DNA of 17,376 nt from Tritrichomonas foetus (Eukaryota; Parabasalia; Tritrichomonadida; Tritrichomonadidae), in NCBI GenBank assembly GCA_001839685.1, contig MLAK01001386.1, forward strand, positions 1-17,376, read 5' to 3'. This document shows, one piece after another, positions 8,994 through 16,935 of the stretch. The number at the start of each line of letters is the position of its first letter. The first letter of the stretch is position 1. A program made the position numbers and the translations under genes. The notes under the pieces are model-generated. The model searched no databases and had not been told where the DNA came from. It saw only the letters and a list, made by a program, of their open reading frames with translations.

Positions 8994-11900
8994 TTATAAT
9001 GTATCGTTCTTCTTTTTAATAGTTATTTGCCTTTGGACTTTAATATCATTTCCTGTCACATTGCCGCCGATACTTGACCTTTTTCTCAAAGATTCACCTT
9101 GTAAAACAAAATTAACAGCATTTTCATTCAATTCTGCATAATAAAATGAGTGTGAATATTTTTCCACTTTTGAAAATTTTATATCATGCTGTGCAGCAAG
9201 TTGGTAAGCTTTTTCAGTTAAACAAACATGACCACAATTATTCATCATTAAAAGTTTTTCTGCTTCCGCAAAAACATTTCCAGATATGATGATTTTTGGA
9301 AAATCTTCATTACTTGATAAATCGATATCGATTTCATTACCAGCATTTATAACAGTTGTGTAATTTCCCCACATTGATTCATTTTCAAAATAGCTAGATA
9401 CAGTAAAAGCAAAATTCAAACATTCTATCACTAAATCAGTCGGGTCATGTGAACCAACTGCAGCAACAGAAAAAATCCCATTTTTCAAGCTAATTAAAGA
9501 CAGTAAATGATAAATTTTCATTGTTTTGAGGATTTCTTCATAAAATTTTTGTCGTATTGATAAAAGATTCCCAGGGTTGATTTCATTTTGGAATCCTTGA
9601 AGTTTAATCAAGCATATTGAACAACCGGATAATAATTGTTTTTTGCAGTTTATTAAATATTTCGGGAAAATTGTTGATGACATCAATTCATTGATTTCTT
9701 TGATTTTCTGGCATTTCATGATAAGTCTCTTATTGGCATTTTGATCAATAAAGACTATGGCTATAGAAATCAATTTATTTACTTTACTATTATCGTAAAT
9801 AGGGATTATTTTTATATCTAATAATACAATGCTATGATTTTCTTTTATGCATGTGATATTGTGAAATGATATGTCTGAAATGACATTATATTTTAATGAT
9901 TCTAAAGCTGTTAAAACATTCTGATCATTGATAACTAGCTCAATACTTTGGGAATTAATGTAATTTGAGTCATACCCGAAAAATGAAGAAAATGCCGCAT
10001 TTGAGGTTTCAATTCGCATTTCTCGATTTATGAATAAAACTGGTAATTGTGAATCAAAGATGATTTTTTGATAAGATGAAGAATTGTGTGATTCTTGTTT
10101 AAAATTTAAAAGTAAACTCATTAACTCGTTATTAGAAGTTAAGATATCTGGAGGAATTCTGGAAATAAAAGCAATCATTGCTTTATGGCAATCAGAAAGG
10201 AAACAAAATAGAATATAATGTAATTCGAAAATCAAAATAGAGATAATCATTGACAATACACCAATAATAATCATATAAATTGAAAAACCATTAACTGTGA
10301 GATTCAAACTTTCAGCAATTAAAAAAGGAATTGTATTTAAATCATAGAATAAGTGTGACACTTCTAAATGCAAGAAATTAATGAAATCGGTTGAATTAAA
10401 AATACTTGGATCATGAATCTTTGTTTTGATTTTCTTTGCCATTTCTATATATCTATTAACGGCAGGATCAATTGGCAAACAAGCGAGCATTTCGTGTATT
10501 TCTGAATTATTCACTGTACTACAGCTTGACTCCGTGCGAATTGAATGAATCTCTTTTGCATATTTACCCTTTCCATAATCGCCGCTACTACATTGTTTAT
10601 GGGTTTCTTCTAAAAGTGATATCGTTAAATCTAATCTTTCACTATTTTCGAAATGGATTAATGGAAGAATAATATCATAAATATTATCGGCTAGAACTGC
10701 ATAAAGAACTTCAAGCGATAAACAAGCTCTATAGGAAGAATAATGAATCAAAGCTCCTTTTTTATTGAAATCATCTTGTGAAATCATATACATTATTTGT
10801 GTCAATATGAGTAAAACTAAAACGACCAAAGATAGGAAAATTGACAAAATGATTATTTTCAAAGAAAAATGACTCGCGTATGTGGTTTTATGACTTGACA
10901 TTTCACATTTTTCATCATATGATTTTGTTTCAACAACATGATTAGTACCAATTTCCATAACTTCTTTCGAAAAAAGCTGTAAGGCATTTTGAACTTTAGA
11001 ATAATGTTGTCTTGTGAGTAAATAACAAATCAGTGGAATAATAATAGAAATTATACAATAAATAACAGCACATGGAATAACAGATATCCATAATCTTTTG
11101 GAAGATTGTTCAAAAAACTTAATATTACTATTTAAAAATTCATCAATGACATAATCAATTTGATCAAGAAAAGAATTGCCAGCTGATGCTGTATTTAACA
11201 GATCAATGTGATAAATCCATGAATCATTTTTTTGATATGCAATTCTTCGAGATGAAGAAAAGAATAAAACAAGATCACACTGAAGACTTGAATCTGATAA
11301 AATTCGAGCTGTTCGATTTAAATAGTAATATTTTTTATGAATCAGATAGAAAAACTTTTCTTTAACACCAGAAAGAGAATTTCCAGTGATGATTTCAAAG
11401 ATTAAATTATAATGAAATGTATTTAACATTTTTAATCCAGATTCAGATGACATAGATAGCATTTCCATATATGATTTTGAAAAGTTAAAAGCATAGTTAA
11501 AAGGTTTATCAATATGGTTGTCTTGTTTTGACAAATTTTCCAGAATTTCTCTGGGAGGCATACGATCAATTGACGGCATTGATCCAATTTGGAAAAACAG
11601 ATTAATAAAAGTAATTGATACACTTTGAGCTAATTCCGACATATCTAAAATCAATCTATGGTTTCCTAAAGCTATGTTAAAAATATTTCGCATTAAAGAA
11701 ATATATAATATCCAAAATAAGAAAACTGCGATTAATGAAATTAAGGCTGTAAGTATAAATACATATTTTGTAATAAGGAAATAATCTAATGTTGCACGTT
11801 GCATTTCAACTCTTATTTTAGGATGCTTAATTAAAATGCTTAAGGAATCTAGTTTTGTTTGTATTTCAATATCATCTAAACTAGATAAAGTTGCTTTAGG

Positions 11901-13406
11901 AAGAATAACTTTGGCATAAAATTGATAAAATTTCAGAAAATGAACAATTGCAACGTCATAATCGAAAACTTTTCCTTCCTGTAATAAATTTGATTTTATA
12001 CTCCATTCTGCGGCCTTTATATAGTCACCTTCACATTCAGCAAGATATCTAGCAAATTCTCCTGAAAGAATTGAATTATTTGGATATTGTGAAATTAATT
12101 CAAGAAATTTATGCTTTGTTTTTTTGGTAGATCGAGTAATATTTTCTAAATCATGAAACAAATTAACCTTATTTGGTGTCAAAGTTAATTTATTCCAGAT
12201 TGTTCGAATTCTGTAACTAATAGATTCACATTCTTCGCAGATTTCGTGAAGTTCTTCAAATTTTACCTGTCTTTGTCTGCCAATTTCCAATTGCCGTAAT
12301 TGGAAAAGAATAAATTGATGACCAAAAGTTAAATCAGGATTTTTTCTCAGCATTGCCATTTGCGCAACAAAAAGTGGTTGGAATTCTGGAAAATAACAAA
12401 GAAATCTAGATAGATCAATTCGATCATTAGCATTGGAAATATTTTGTGAAATATGTTCAATTAAATCACCATTTAAAAAAATACTCTTGTTCAACATCAT
12501 CCCGAGTCTTAAAATGAAGAAGCAATCAGATATTTTATCCCAAGGCTTTTTTAAAACTCTTTCAAAATAAAATTTCTTGAAAAAGAAATAGTAAAAAATG
12601 TATGCAATAAACGCGACACCAAAAAGTACCGCAACCTTAATCCATGATGAAAGCAATGGTGTATAACAAAGAATATCAGTGGGAATCATAGCAGTTAAAA
12701 TTGCAGCAAAAATAATATTCGCTTTTATTGCACCAAAAGGAATCCTAAATATATATATTATAAAACATATCAAACAGATGATATGTAAAGCAATTACAAT
12801 ATATTTTAAATCATCGCGAATCATTGGTAATGTAAAAGATAAAAAGGAGATAAGTGAAGGTATCGTTATTAAAGTGGATTGGAAAATTCCATTAAAACTC
12901 ATCAAAAGCGAGTCATTAATAAAAATTGTATTCGCATCAAAAAAGTAACAAGATGTCATTAGTAATAAAAATACAATCCAAATAAAAATCATAAAAATTG
13001 ACATTGATAAATAAGCAGAAATTTTTAATTCACTATATCTGCTCATTGTTGCCCCAAGTTTGAATCCAAGGGGAATAATTAAAATTGGATTAACCATGTG
13101 AAGGAAATAATTCACAACAGTTAACAATGATTTGATTGCTATTTTATTGAAATAATAAATCGAAATTGATATCACCAATAATAAAATTGAAAAATATGAA
13201 ATGCTCAAAACAGCAGCATTCATTATATAAATTGCTGCATCGTTGTTTCTCATTGAATGGAAGAAAAAAATATTTATGAGCAATTCTTCCCAATATGCCG
13301 GCTCGTGGTTGAAATGCGGCCACAGTGAAACAAGCAAAATCTGGAAGATCGGATAAGAGTCTGTAAGGAAACGAAAAGCCCGGGATGGCTGACATTCTCT
13401 TTGCAT
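8994..13406 (-). CDS. Polytopic PAS and degenerate cyclase-homology membrane protein
   Basis: From the first ATG in this frame the product has 1470 residues. About seven hydrophobic segments lie at ~60-276. A soluble helical, TPR-like region follows (~290-530, with the motif YPNNSILSGEFARYLAECEG near 440-460). Four more membrane spans lie near 540-568, 770-797, 845-874 and 1036-1065. A PAS domain spans ~1112-1218 and a C-terminal cyclase-homology domain ~1262-1423. This architecture matches the large trichomonad family annotated as adenylate/guanylate cyclase domain proteins, expected in the plasma membrane or endomembranes. The catalytic signature is gone: the FxDIxxF position reads CLIKLQGF, the GDA position reads NGIFSV, and the GxxxNxAxR helix reads GNVFAEAEK. 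A signalling or scaffold role is therefore more likely than cAMP synthesis. No ATG lies upstream in frame before a TAA at 13541-13539. The real N-terminus probably lies in another frame (next entry). Confidence 0.88.
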   Translation of the reverse strand: MQRECQPSRAFRFLTDSYPIFQILLVSLWPHFNHEPAYWEELLINIFFFHSMRNNDAAIYIMNAAVLSISYFSILLLVISISIYYFNKIAIKSLLTVVNYFLHMVNPILIIPLGFKLGATMSRYSELKISAYLSMSIFMIFIWIVFLLLMTSCYFFDANTIFINDSLLMSFNGIFQSTLITIPSLISFLSFTLPMIRDDLKYIVIALHIICLICFIIYIFRIPFGAIKANIIFAAILTAMIPTDILCYTPLLSSWIKVAVLFGVAFIAYIFYYFFFKKFYFERVLKKPWDKISDCFFILRLGMMLNKSIFLNGDLIEHISQNISNANDRIDLSRFLCYFPEFQPLFVAQMAMLRKNPDLTFGHQFILFQLRQLEIGRQRQVKFEELHEICEECESISYRIRTIWNKLTLTPNKVNLFHDLENITRSTKKTKHKFLELISQYPNNSILSGEFARYLAECEGDYIKAAEWSIKSNLLQEGKVFDYDVAIVHFLKFYQFYAKVILPKATLSSLDDIEIQTKLDSLSILIKHPKIRVEMQRATLDYFLITKYVFILTALISLIAVFLFWILYISLMRNIFNIALGNHRLILDMSELAQSVSITFINLFFQIGSMPSIDRMPPREILENLSKQDNHIDKPFNYAFNFSKSYMEMLSMSSESGLKMLNTFHYNLIFEIITGNSLSGVKEKFFYLIHKKYYYLNRTARILSDSSLQCDLVLFFSSSRRIAYQKNDSWIYHIDLLNTASAGNSFLDQIDYVIDEFLNSNIKFFEQSSKRLWISVIPCAVIYCIISIIIPLICYLLTRQHYSKVQNALQLFSKEVMEIGTNHVVETKSYDEKCEMSSHKTTYASHFSLKIIILSIFLSLVVLVLLILTQIMYMISQDDFNKKGALIHYSSYRACLSLEVLYAVLADNIYDIILPLIHFENSERLDLTISLLEETHKQCSSGDYGKGKYAKEIHSIRTESSCSTVNNSEIHEMLACLPIDPAVNRYIEMAKKIKTKIHDPSIFNSTDFINFLHLEVSHLFYDLNTIPFLIAESLNLTVNGFSIYMIIIGVLSMIISILIFELHYILFCFLSDCHKAMIAFISRIPPDILTSNNELMSLLLNFKQESHNSSSYQKIIFDSQLPVLFINREMRIETSNAAFSSFFGYDSNYINSQSIELVINDQNVLTALESLKYNVISDISFHNITCIKENHSIVLLDIKIIPIYDNSKVNKLISIAIVFIDQNANKRLIMKCQKIKEINELMSSTIFPKYLINCKKQLLSGCSICLIKLQGFQNEINPGNLLSIRQKFYEEILKTMKIYHLLSLISLKNGIFSVAAVGSHDPTDLVIECLNFAFTVSSYFENESMWGNYTTVINAGNEIDIDLSSNEDFPKIIISGNVFAEAEKLLMMNNCGHVCLTEKAYQLAAQHDIKFSKVEKYSHSFYYAELNENAVNFVLQGESLRKRSSIGGNVTGNDIKVQRQITIKKKNDTL

Positions 13407-13414
13407 TAACGAAA

Positions 13415-13510
13415 TCAACGGGAAAAAAATGGATTTGCTCGCGCTTTCGATCCGTTTTCTTCTGGTCCAACAGAAGCTGCAAAATTGAGTTTTAAATTTT
13501 CCGGCTTCAT
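13415..13510 (-). pseudogene. Probable true N-terminal segment of the cyclase-like gene, in a shifted frame
   Basis: An ATG at 13510 opens 31 codons ending in TGA (13417-13415), overlapping the upstream open part of the main frame. The peptide (…AASVGPEENGSKARANPFF…) looks like a cytosolic lead-in. The overlapping main-frame translation is rich in Cys, Trp and Arg and looks non-coding. A perfect initiator match, TCACA (minus strand, A at 13529), lies 19 bases upstream of this ATG, whereas none lies just upstream of the ATG at 13406. The two frames would be continuous if the run of seven T (13429-13423 on the minus strand) had one more base. This points to a homopolymer sequencing error, a real inactivating frameshift, or, less likely, programmed slippage. 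If none of these holds, the ATG at 13406 is the start. Confidence 0.55.
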
Positions 13511-13526
13511 TGGAGAAAAAAAATTT

Positions 13527-13531
13527 TGTGA
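13527..13531 (-). promoter_or_regulatory. Initiator (Inr) motif TCACA of the cyclase-like gene
   Basis: TCACA on the minus strand fits the trichomonad initiator TCA(+1)Y(T/A), with the predicted transcript starting at 13529. This is 19 bases before the ATG at 13510 and about 120 bases before the ATG at 13406. Trichomonad 5' leaders are usually 5-20 bases, so the motif favours the 13510 start. An AT-rich palindrome TATCGATA (13551-13558) lies about 20-30 bases further upstream. Confidence 0.5.
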
Positions 13532-13539
13532 AGGTTCCT

Positions 13540-14155
13540 TAAAATTTGAATATCGATAAAAACAAATTCAATTGCAATTGTTTGTAGAGTTTTCAAATAA
13601 TAAATTAATTTGGGAAATTGAGAAAGGGAAACTTAGAAAAAGTTTTACGAAAATAATTCAAAAAGGATTTACTATTTCAGAATTAATTCTAATAATTTCA
13701 ACTCAAATTTACTGAATTAAAATATAAAAATAAGCAGGTAGAATTACAATAAACTTTTTGAATGATTTAGTAACTTTTTCAGTAGGCTTGTTTTCTATGA
13801 AATAACGCACTTCAGAAAAAAAACATCAATTCTTGGGTTCAATTGAAAAAGTAGAAAATAAGTATGCTTATATCTTATCAATTATTTATTATCATCATAT
13901 TTTATTGCTTAAAATAGGAAAGTTTTAATATTCATATTATATTTATTCATATTTTAATTATTAATGTCTCATATAACACTATTTATCAGGAAAGAAAAAC
14001 ATATATCAATTCAATTACAGTAAAATTCAATGACATTGAATTGACTGAAATCATGATCTCAAAATCCAGAGTTTTGAATATTTATTCAATTTTCTGACAT
14101 GAGCTATTCAAAAGCAATACATCAAACTCCAGTTCAACATTAACGTTGGGAACAA
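13540..14155. promoter_or_regulatory. Divergent intergenic region between the cyclase-like and BspA-like genes
   Basis: About 615 AT-rich bases separate two divergently transcribed genes and must carry both promoters. Visible elements are TATCGATA (13551-13558), the perfect palindrome at 14024-14042, and TAACGTT at 14141-14147 just before the BspA-like ATG. The last contains a TAACG core like that reported for Trichomonas Myb sites. No exact TCAYW initiator lies within 25 bases of the BspA-like start; the nearest is TCAAC with its A at 14136. I see no ORF, RNA gene or tandem repeat. Confidence 0.5.
14024..14042. promoter_or_regulatory. Perfect 19-base palindrome, candidate regulator site
   Basis: AATTCAATG, a central A, then CATTGAATT gives nine perfect base pairs around a single central base. 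It lies about 114-132 bases upstream of the BspA-like start codon. Odd-spaced perfect symmetry of this length suits a dimeric DNA-binding protein. It is too tight to fold as a hairpin. AT-rich background raises the chance of coincidence. Confidence 0.4.
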
Positions 14156-15874
14156 ATGATTTTCCTTTTCCTAGTAGGTATATCTTTCTCGCTTCGTTCA
14201 TGTGAGGCAAATATTGTTGTCAGCAAAACAGATTTGATTGATTATGTGGCACCTCAAGAATTTTATGAATGTGATTCAACAAGTGCTGTGATCAATGAAG
14301 GAATTATTCTTATTGGGAATGAAGCATTTAGAGGATGCACAAATTTGAAAACAGTTTCACTACCAAATAGTCTAATATATTTGAAATTTAATTCGTTTCG
14401 GAGTTGTACGGCTTTAACCACAATTAATGTACCTGAAGGTGTTGAAGTTATTGAAGAAGGTGTTTTTCGTGTATGTACATCACTCACTACAATCACTCTT
14501 CCATCAACATTGGCTTCAATTGGAATTGCATCTTTTCAAGAGACAATGGTTTCACTTACATCAATATCATTTCCAAATGGAAATCCAATATTTAAAGCTT
14601 CAAATTTAATGGTATATACAAACAAATCAATTGTTATTTGTAGTAATGCAATAACATCAATTGTATGGCCTAGTGATGAATATATTACTGATATTACAAC
14701 ACATGCATTTCTATTTTGTAGATTAATTACTTCAATGATATTACCTAATTCTATTATAACAATAGGAGAACGAAGTTTCTATGGAATGGAAAATCTAGTA
14801 ACATTGACTTTGGGTCAATCAGTTACATCTTTTGCAAGAGATACTGTTGAAAATTGTCAAAATTTGGAAGCAATCAATGTTGATGAAAATAATCTAGATT
14901 ATTGTTCAGTTAATGGTGTAATGTTTACAAAATCGATAGAAGAATTATATTTTTATCCATCTAATAAGCCTGGTGAAGTATATCAAATTCCGAAAGAAAC
15001 CATAAGGTTTTCAATATCTTCATTATCTGAAACAAAATTTTTGCAAAGGTTTACAATTGAAGAAGGCAATTTAGTTCTAAAAGTTGATTCGACAGATGGT
15101 CAAGTATATTCCATCGATGGTACAACATTGGTCAAAGTTGCTCCGAAAGTCTCAACTTTCATATTAAAAACTGATCTTACAACTATTGGGCCTGGTGCAT
15201 TTTATACAAGCTCCATTACAAGCCTTGAAATACCTTCTAATATAAAAATTATTGAAGAATATTGTTTTCAAATTGCAAAAATTAGTACTATTACAATTCC
15301 CCAAACTGTTCAAGAAATAGGTGAAGGGTTTTTCTATTCATCATATATAGAAAGTATAGTCATCAAATCACAAATAAAAATACTTCCCATGAATAGTTTT
15401 ACAAATTCAGGGAATTTGTGGAAAGTTGAATTACCAGATACAATAGAAATTATTGGAAATTTTTCTTTAGGGAGATGCCCTAGATTATCCGAAGTAAATA
15501 TTCCCTCAAATTTGATTGAAATAAGAACTGGGGGATTCTATTATTGTAGTAGTTTACCAGAAATAACATTCCCCGATTCATTAACATACATTGGACCAAA
15601 TGCATTTGAATCATGTATAGGTTTTCAGAATATTATAATTCCAAAGAATGTATATATGGTTGATTCAAGAGCCTTCAGCACATGTACAAATGTTGAAACT
15701 GTTACTTTCATGAATTGTAATACTCAAAACAAATCTAATACATTTTATAGTATTCCAAACCTTCAAGAACCAATTTGTATCTCATCAAAAACATTTACAT
15801 ATCATATGGCATTAAAACCATCATTTAGACCTTTCTTTTTTTCATTATTCACATTCTTAAATAATGATTATTAG
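14156..15874 (+). CDS. Secreted BspA-like leucine-rich repeat protein (TpLRR type)
   Basis: The 572-residue product starts with a short signal peptide (MIFLFLVGISFSLRSCEA). It then carries ~23-residue TpLRR/LRR_5 repeats of the form L-x-x-I-x-L-P-x-x-[LI]-x-x-I-G-x-x-A-F-x-x-C. Repeats fill ~46-135, ~178-245 and ~336-520. Two spacer blocks (~245-275 and ~315-332) have the NVDENNLDYCSVNGVMFTKS type of insert common in this family. BspA-like proteins are greatly expanded in trichomonads and are thought to bind host cells, matrix or bacteria. There is no membrane span or long tail. The C-terminus ends in a short hydrophobic patch (FRPFFFSLFTFLNNDY), so the protein is probably secreted or loosely held at the surface. 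An in-frame TAA at 14141-14143 fixes the ATG at 14156. The gene ends in TAG, followed by several UAAA motifs. It converges on the hexad-stalk gene. Confidence 0.93.
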   Translation: MIFLFLVGISFSLRSCEANIVVSKTDLIDYVAPQEFYECDSTSAVINEGIILIGNEAFRGCTNLKTVSLPNSLIYLKFNSFRSCTALTTINVPEGVEVIEEGVFRVCTSLTTITLPSTLASIGIASFQETMVSLTSISFPNGNPIFKASNLMVYTNKSIVICSNAITSIVWPSDEYITDITTHAFLFCRLITSMILPNSIITIGERSFYGMENLVTLTLGQSVTSFARDTVENCQNLEAINVDENNLDYCSVNGVMFTKSIEELYFYPSNKPGEVYQIPKETIRFSISSLSETKFLQRFTIEEGNLVLKVDSTDGQVYSIDGTTLVKVAPKVSTFILKTDLTTIGPGAFYTSSITSLEIPSNIKIIEEYCFQIAKISTITIPQTVQEIGEGFFYSSYIESIVIKSQIKILPMNSFTNSGNLWKVELPDTIEIIGNFSLGRCPRLSEVNIPSNLIEIRTGGFYYCSSLPEITFPDSLTYIGPNAFESCIGFQNIIIPKNVYMVDSRAFSTCTNVETVTFMNCNTQNKSNTFYSIPNLQEPICISSKTFTYHMALKPSFRPFFFSLFTFLNNDY

Positions 15875-15922
15875 AAATAATTTAAAACAATAAAAATAAA
15901 GCTTTTAATACTGCTACTATTT
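15875..15922. terminator. Convergent 3' ends with UAAA polyadenylation motifs
   Basis: Only 48 bases separate the stop codons of two converging genes. On the plus strand TAAA motifs follow the TAG within about 40 bases. On the minus strand the TAA stop itself is part of TAAAA, the classic trichomonad arrangement in which the stop overlaps the UAAA signal. The two 3' untranslated regions probably overlap, which could give antisense pairing of the transcripts. Confidence 0.5.
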
Positions 15923-16921
15923 TTAATCGTACATAAAATCTGTTGTGTTGACTAAACCCACCTCTAAATCTTGAAATGACATCTCATTAACTTCTCTTTT
16001 ATGCTTTTTCATTATGCACACAATTATTGTCCCAATAATCCCAATAAGGATTCCACCAGTAACAAGGCATATTGCATAATACCAATTATTCCATTTTATT
16101 TTATTTGATTGATCTGTGTGGTATATACTAACATCAGAAGTAAAAAACTTTGTTCTTGAGAATATAGAAGAATCAGAAAAGAGATTAGAAATGGAAAATT
16201 CTTTAGAGCCAGTAAAAAACATGGAATTAGAAAAATTATTAGTGTTTGTAAATGATTGTGATTCAGAAAAAAATTGTGATCCGGTAAAAATGTCCGACTG
16301 AGTGAATGTTTTTGACTGAGAAAAAGATTTTGAAGAAGTGAATTCATTAGAATGAGAAAATGTTAATGATGTTACTTTAGGAAAAGTATTTGAAGGTGTG
16401 AAATGATAAGTAGGGATGAATGTTTTGGTTGGTTCCACATACTCTCTATAATATTTTTCACAAGTTACAATTTCATTTTTAAGTAATTTATTTTTATGGC
16501 CTTTGGATTCTATTGCATATAAGATTTCAATTGTTGCACAATGAATATCGGAAGATGTTTCAAGGCGAACTGGGTATGACCAACCTTTTTTGAGATATTG
16601 CGATGTGCATACTTCACCTTCACCTTCATGAGTTAAAACAATAGAATTATTAAAAGTAAATTTAATCTTTGCTTTATCATTATAAATAAGAATGTTATGG
16701 ATGTTAATGTTCCCACATATTTGGTGCATCCCATTTTCATTAGCGATAAATCCACCATAAATTTTTAGAAAAGTTTTTTTGATTGGATATTTTGAATAAT
16801 CAACAGAATTGATTCCTGCTGAATCATATGTTCGTTCTCCATCTTCTGTAGCAACATATATAATTCCGGTTAAGCACTCATCACAAAGAGTCACTTTAAT
16901 TAGAGAAAGATAAAAAATCAT
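15923..16921 (-). CDS. Type I membrane surface protein with beta-rich head and hexad-repeat stalk
   Basis: The product has 332 residues. Residues 1-13 form a short signal peptide (MIFYLSLIKVTLC). Residues ~16-155 are a Cys-containing beta-rich head (mature Cys 16, 69, 105, 128, 154). The run FLKIYGGFIANENGMHQIC…LKKGWSYPVRLE is reminiscent of PA14/GLEYA carbohydrate-binding folds, a tentative call. Residues ~167-263 are a Phe/Ser/Thr hexad array. A transmembrane helix (~280-304) holds a glycine-zipper pattern (GGILIGIIG) and is followed by KKHKR and a 23-residue acidic tail without NPxY. The layout (head, stalk, one span, short tail) suggests an adhesin or surface receptor. The start is well supported: two TCATT initiators lie 8 and 12 bases upstream of the ATG. 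TAA overlaps a UAAA signal. Membrane topology is near certain; ligand and function are unknown. Confidence 0.88.
   Translation of the reverse strand: MIFYLSLIKVTLCDECLTGIIYVATEDGERTYDSAGINSVDYSKYPIKKTFLKIYGGFIANENGMHQICGNINIHNILIYNDKAKIKFTFNNSIVLTHEGEGEVCTSQYLKKGWSYPVRLETSSDIHCATIEILYAIESKGHKNKLLKNEIVTCEKYYREYVEPTKTFIPTYHFTPSNTFPKVTSLTFSHSNEFTSSKSFSQSKTFTQSDIFTGSQFFSESQSFTNTNNFSNSMFFTGSKEFSISNLFSDSSIFSRTKFFTSDVSIYHTDQSNKIKWNNWYYAICLVTGGILIGIIGTIIVCIMKKHKREVNEMSFQDLEVGLVNTTDFMYD
16133..16363 (-). repeat. Coding array of 13 hexapeptide units (18-bp period)
   Basis: Within the hexad-stalk gene, residues 187-263 form 12 full units plus one partial unit of the pattern x-F-[ST]-x-[ST]-x (for example TFSHSN, EFTSSK, IFTGSQ). 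Phe is at position 2 in all 13 units, Ser/Thr at position 3 in all 13, and Ser/Thr at position 5 in all 12 full units. Three looser, Pro-containing units (residues 167-184) precede them, offset by two residues. DNA of the units has diverged, so the period is kept at protein level. One N-glycosylation sequon (NFS) is present. Confidence 0.93.
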
Positions 16922-16926
16922 TACAA

Positions 16927-16935
16927 AATGAATGA
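16927..16935 (-). promoter_or_regulatory. Twin initiator motifs of the hexad-stalk gene
   Basis: On the minus strand TCATTCATT provides two overlapping exact matches to TCA(+1)Y(T/A). Predicted transcript starts are 16933 and 16929, 12 and 8 bases before the ATG at 16921. This is the best promoter signal in the window and a main reason for placing it in a trichomonad. Confidence 0.65.

Noticed and set aside
13144..13482. 112-residue minus-strand frame overlapping the start of the cyclase-like gene
   Set aside because: It begins with a non-ATG codon and mostly overlaps the membrane-span-coding frame. Its sequence has no domain. It is the third frame around the suspected frameshift, not a gene.
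13400..13545. A spliced intron joining the 13510 start to the main frame
   Set aside because: Neither a trichomonad-type 5' site (GTAYGT) nor the conserved 3' branch/acceptor (ACTAACACACAG) is present between the two frames.
16096..16347. Open frames in both strands over the hexad array (83 residues minus, 61 residues plus)
   Set aside because: They are by-products of the 18-bp periodic coding repeat, which keeps other frames open.
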